Positions 5,094 to 5,103 of a DNA stretch of 5,103 nt are shown piece after piece (positions within the stretch are counted from its first letter, which is position 1; the number at the start of each line of letters is the position of its first letter). Origin of the DNA: Prochloron sp. SP5CPC1 (GTDB lineage Bacteria > Cyanobacteriota > Cyanobacteriia > Cyanobacteriales > Prochloraceae); contig JACONB010000241.1 in the NCBI GenBank assembly GCA_014323965.1, forward strand, positions 1 through 5,103. Reading direction: 5' to 3'. A model generated the notes under the pieces. That model did no database searches. It saw only the letters and a list, made by a program, of their open reading frames with translations, and was not told where the DNA came from. A program made the position numbers and the translations under genes.

Positions 5094-5103
5094 TTAGTAA
5101 TCT
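5094..5103 (-). CDS. Possible 3' end of a third Uma2 copy (runs off right edge)
   Basis: The last 15 bases of the window (5089-5103) are identical to 4487-4501, where the upstream Uma2 copy ends. Read on the minus strand they give the codons for D and Y, then TAA, CG and ATG. This predicts that another copy with the same SEDY-type end lies immediately upstream. Only ten bases are visible, so the call rests wholly on the repeat pattern; the same bases could be a plain leader. Confidence 0.35.

Overview
The window most likely comes from a filamentous or mat-forming cyanobacterium. The signs are three HIP1 octamers (GCGATCGC), TPR genes with the GAIADY type of repeat, tandem Uma2-family (DUF820) genes, and short GC-rich intergenic repeats of the kind common in cyanobacterial genomes. 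The genus cannot be told from the sequence. All supported genes lie on the minus strand, so transcription runs from right to left.

Right third (about 3754-5103): two adjacent Uma2-family PD-(D/E)XK nuclease-like genes, about 93% identical in protein over the shared part and separated by only 2 nt. The same 15-nt sequence precedes both start codons, so a further copy probably lies just beyond the right edge. The upstream copy has lost its coiled-coil tail. The downstream copy has a one-base frameshift in its tail.

Middle (about 1523-3703): a secreted GH13 alpha-amylase-type enzyme, related to the CGTase/maltogenic amylase group, with a signal peptide and an intact Asp/Glu/Asp triad. A near-consensus sigma-70-type promoter lies upstream, with a perfect palindrome over its -10 region. 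Next, 84 bp downstream, comes a membrane-anchored protein with two FG-GAP/VCBS-like calcium-binding motifs. It has no clear promoter of its own and may be cotranscribed with the amylase gene.

Left part (1-519): a mosaic of debris. A TPR fragment broken at both ends is joined, exactly at a HIP1 octamer, to a copy of the last ~26 codons of an amylase gene plus its downstream hairpin. The same tail and hairpin occur intact at 1551-1685. At the left edge is the 5' end of a second TPR gene with a strong Shine-Dalgarno sequence.

No CRISPR array, RNA gene, transposase or integrase was seen. The window does not show a recognisable new defence or metabolic system. The most informative signals are recombination scars: the HIP1-joined chimera and the Uma2 tandem array.
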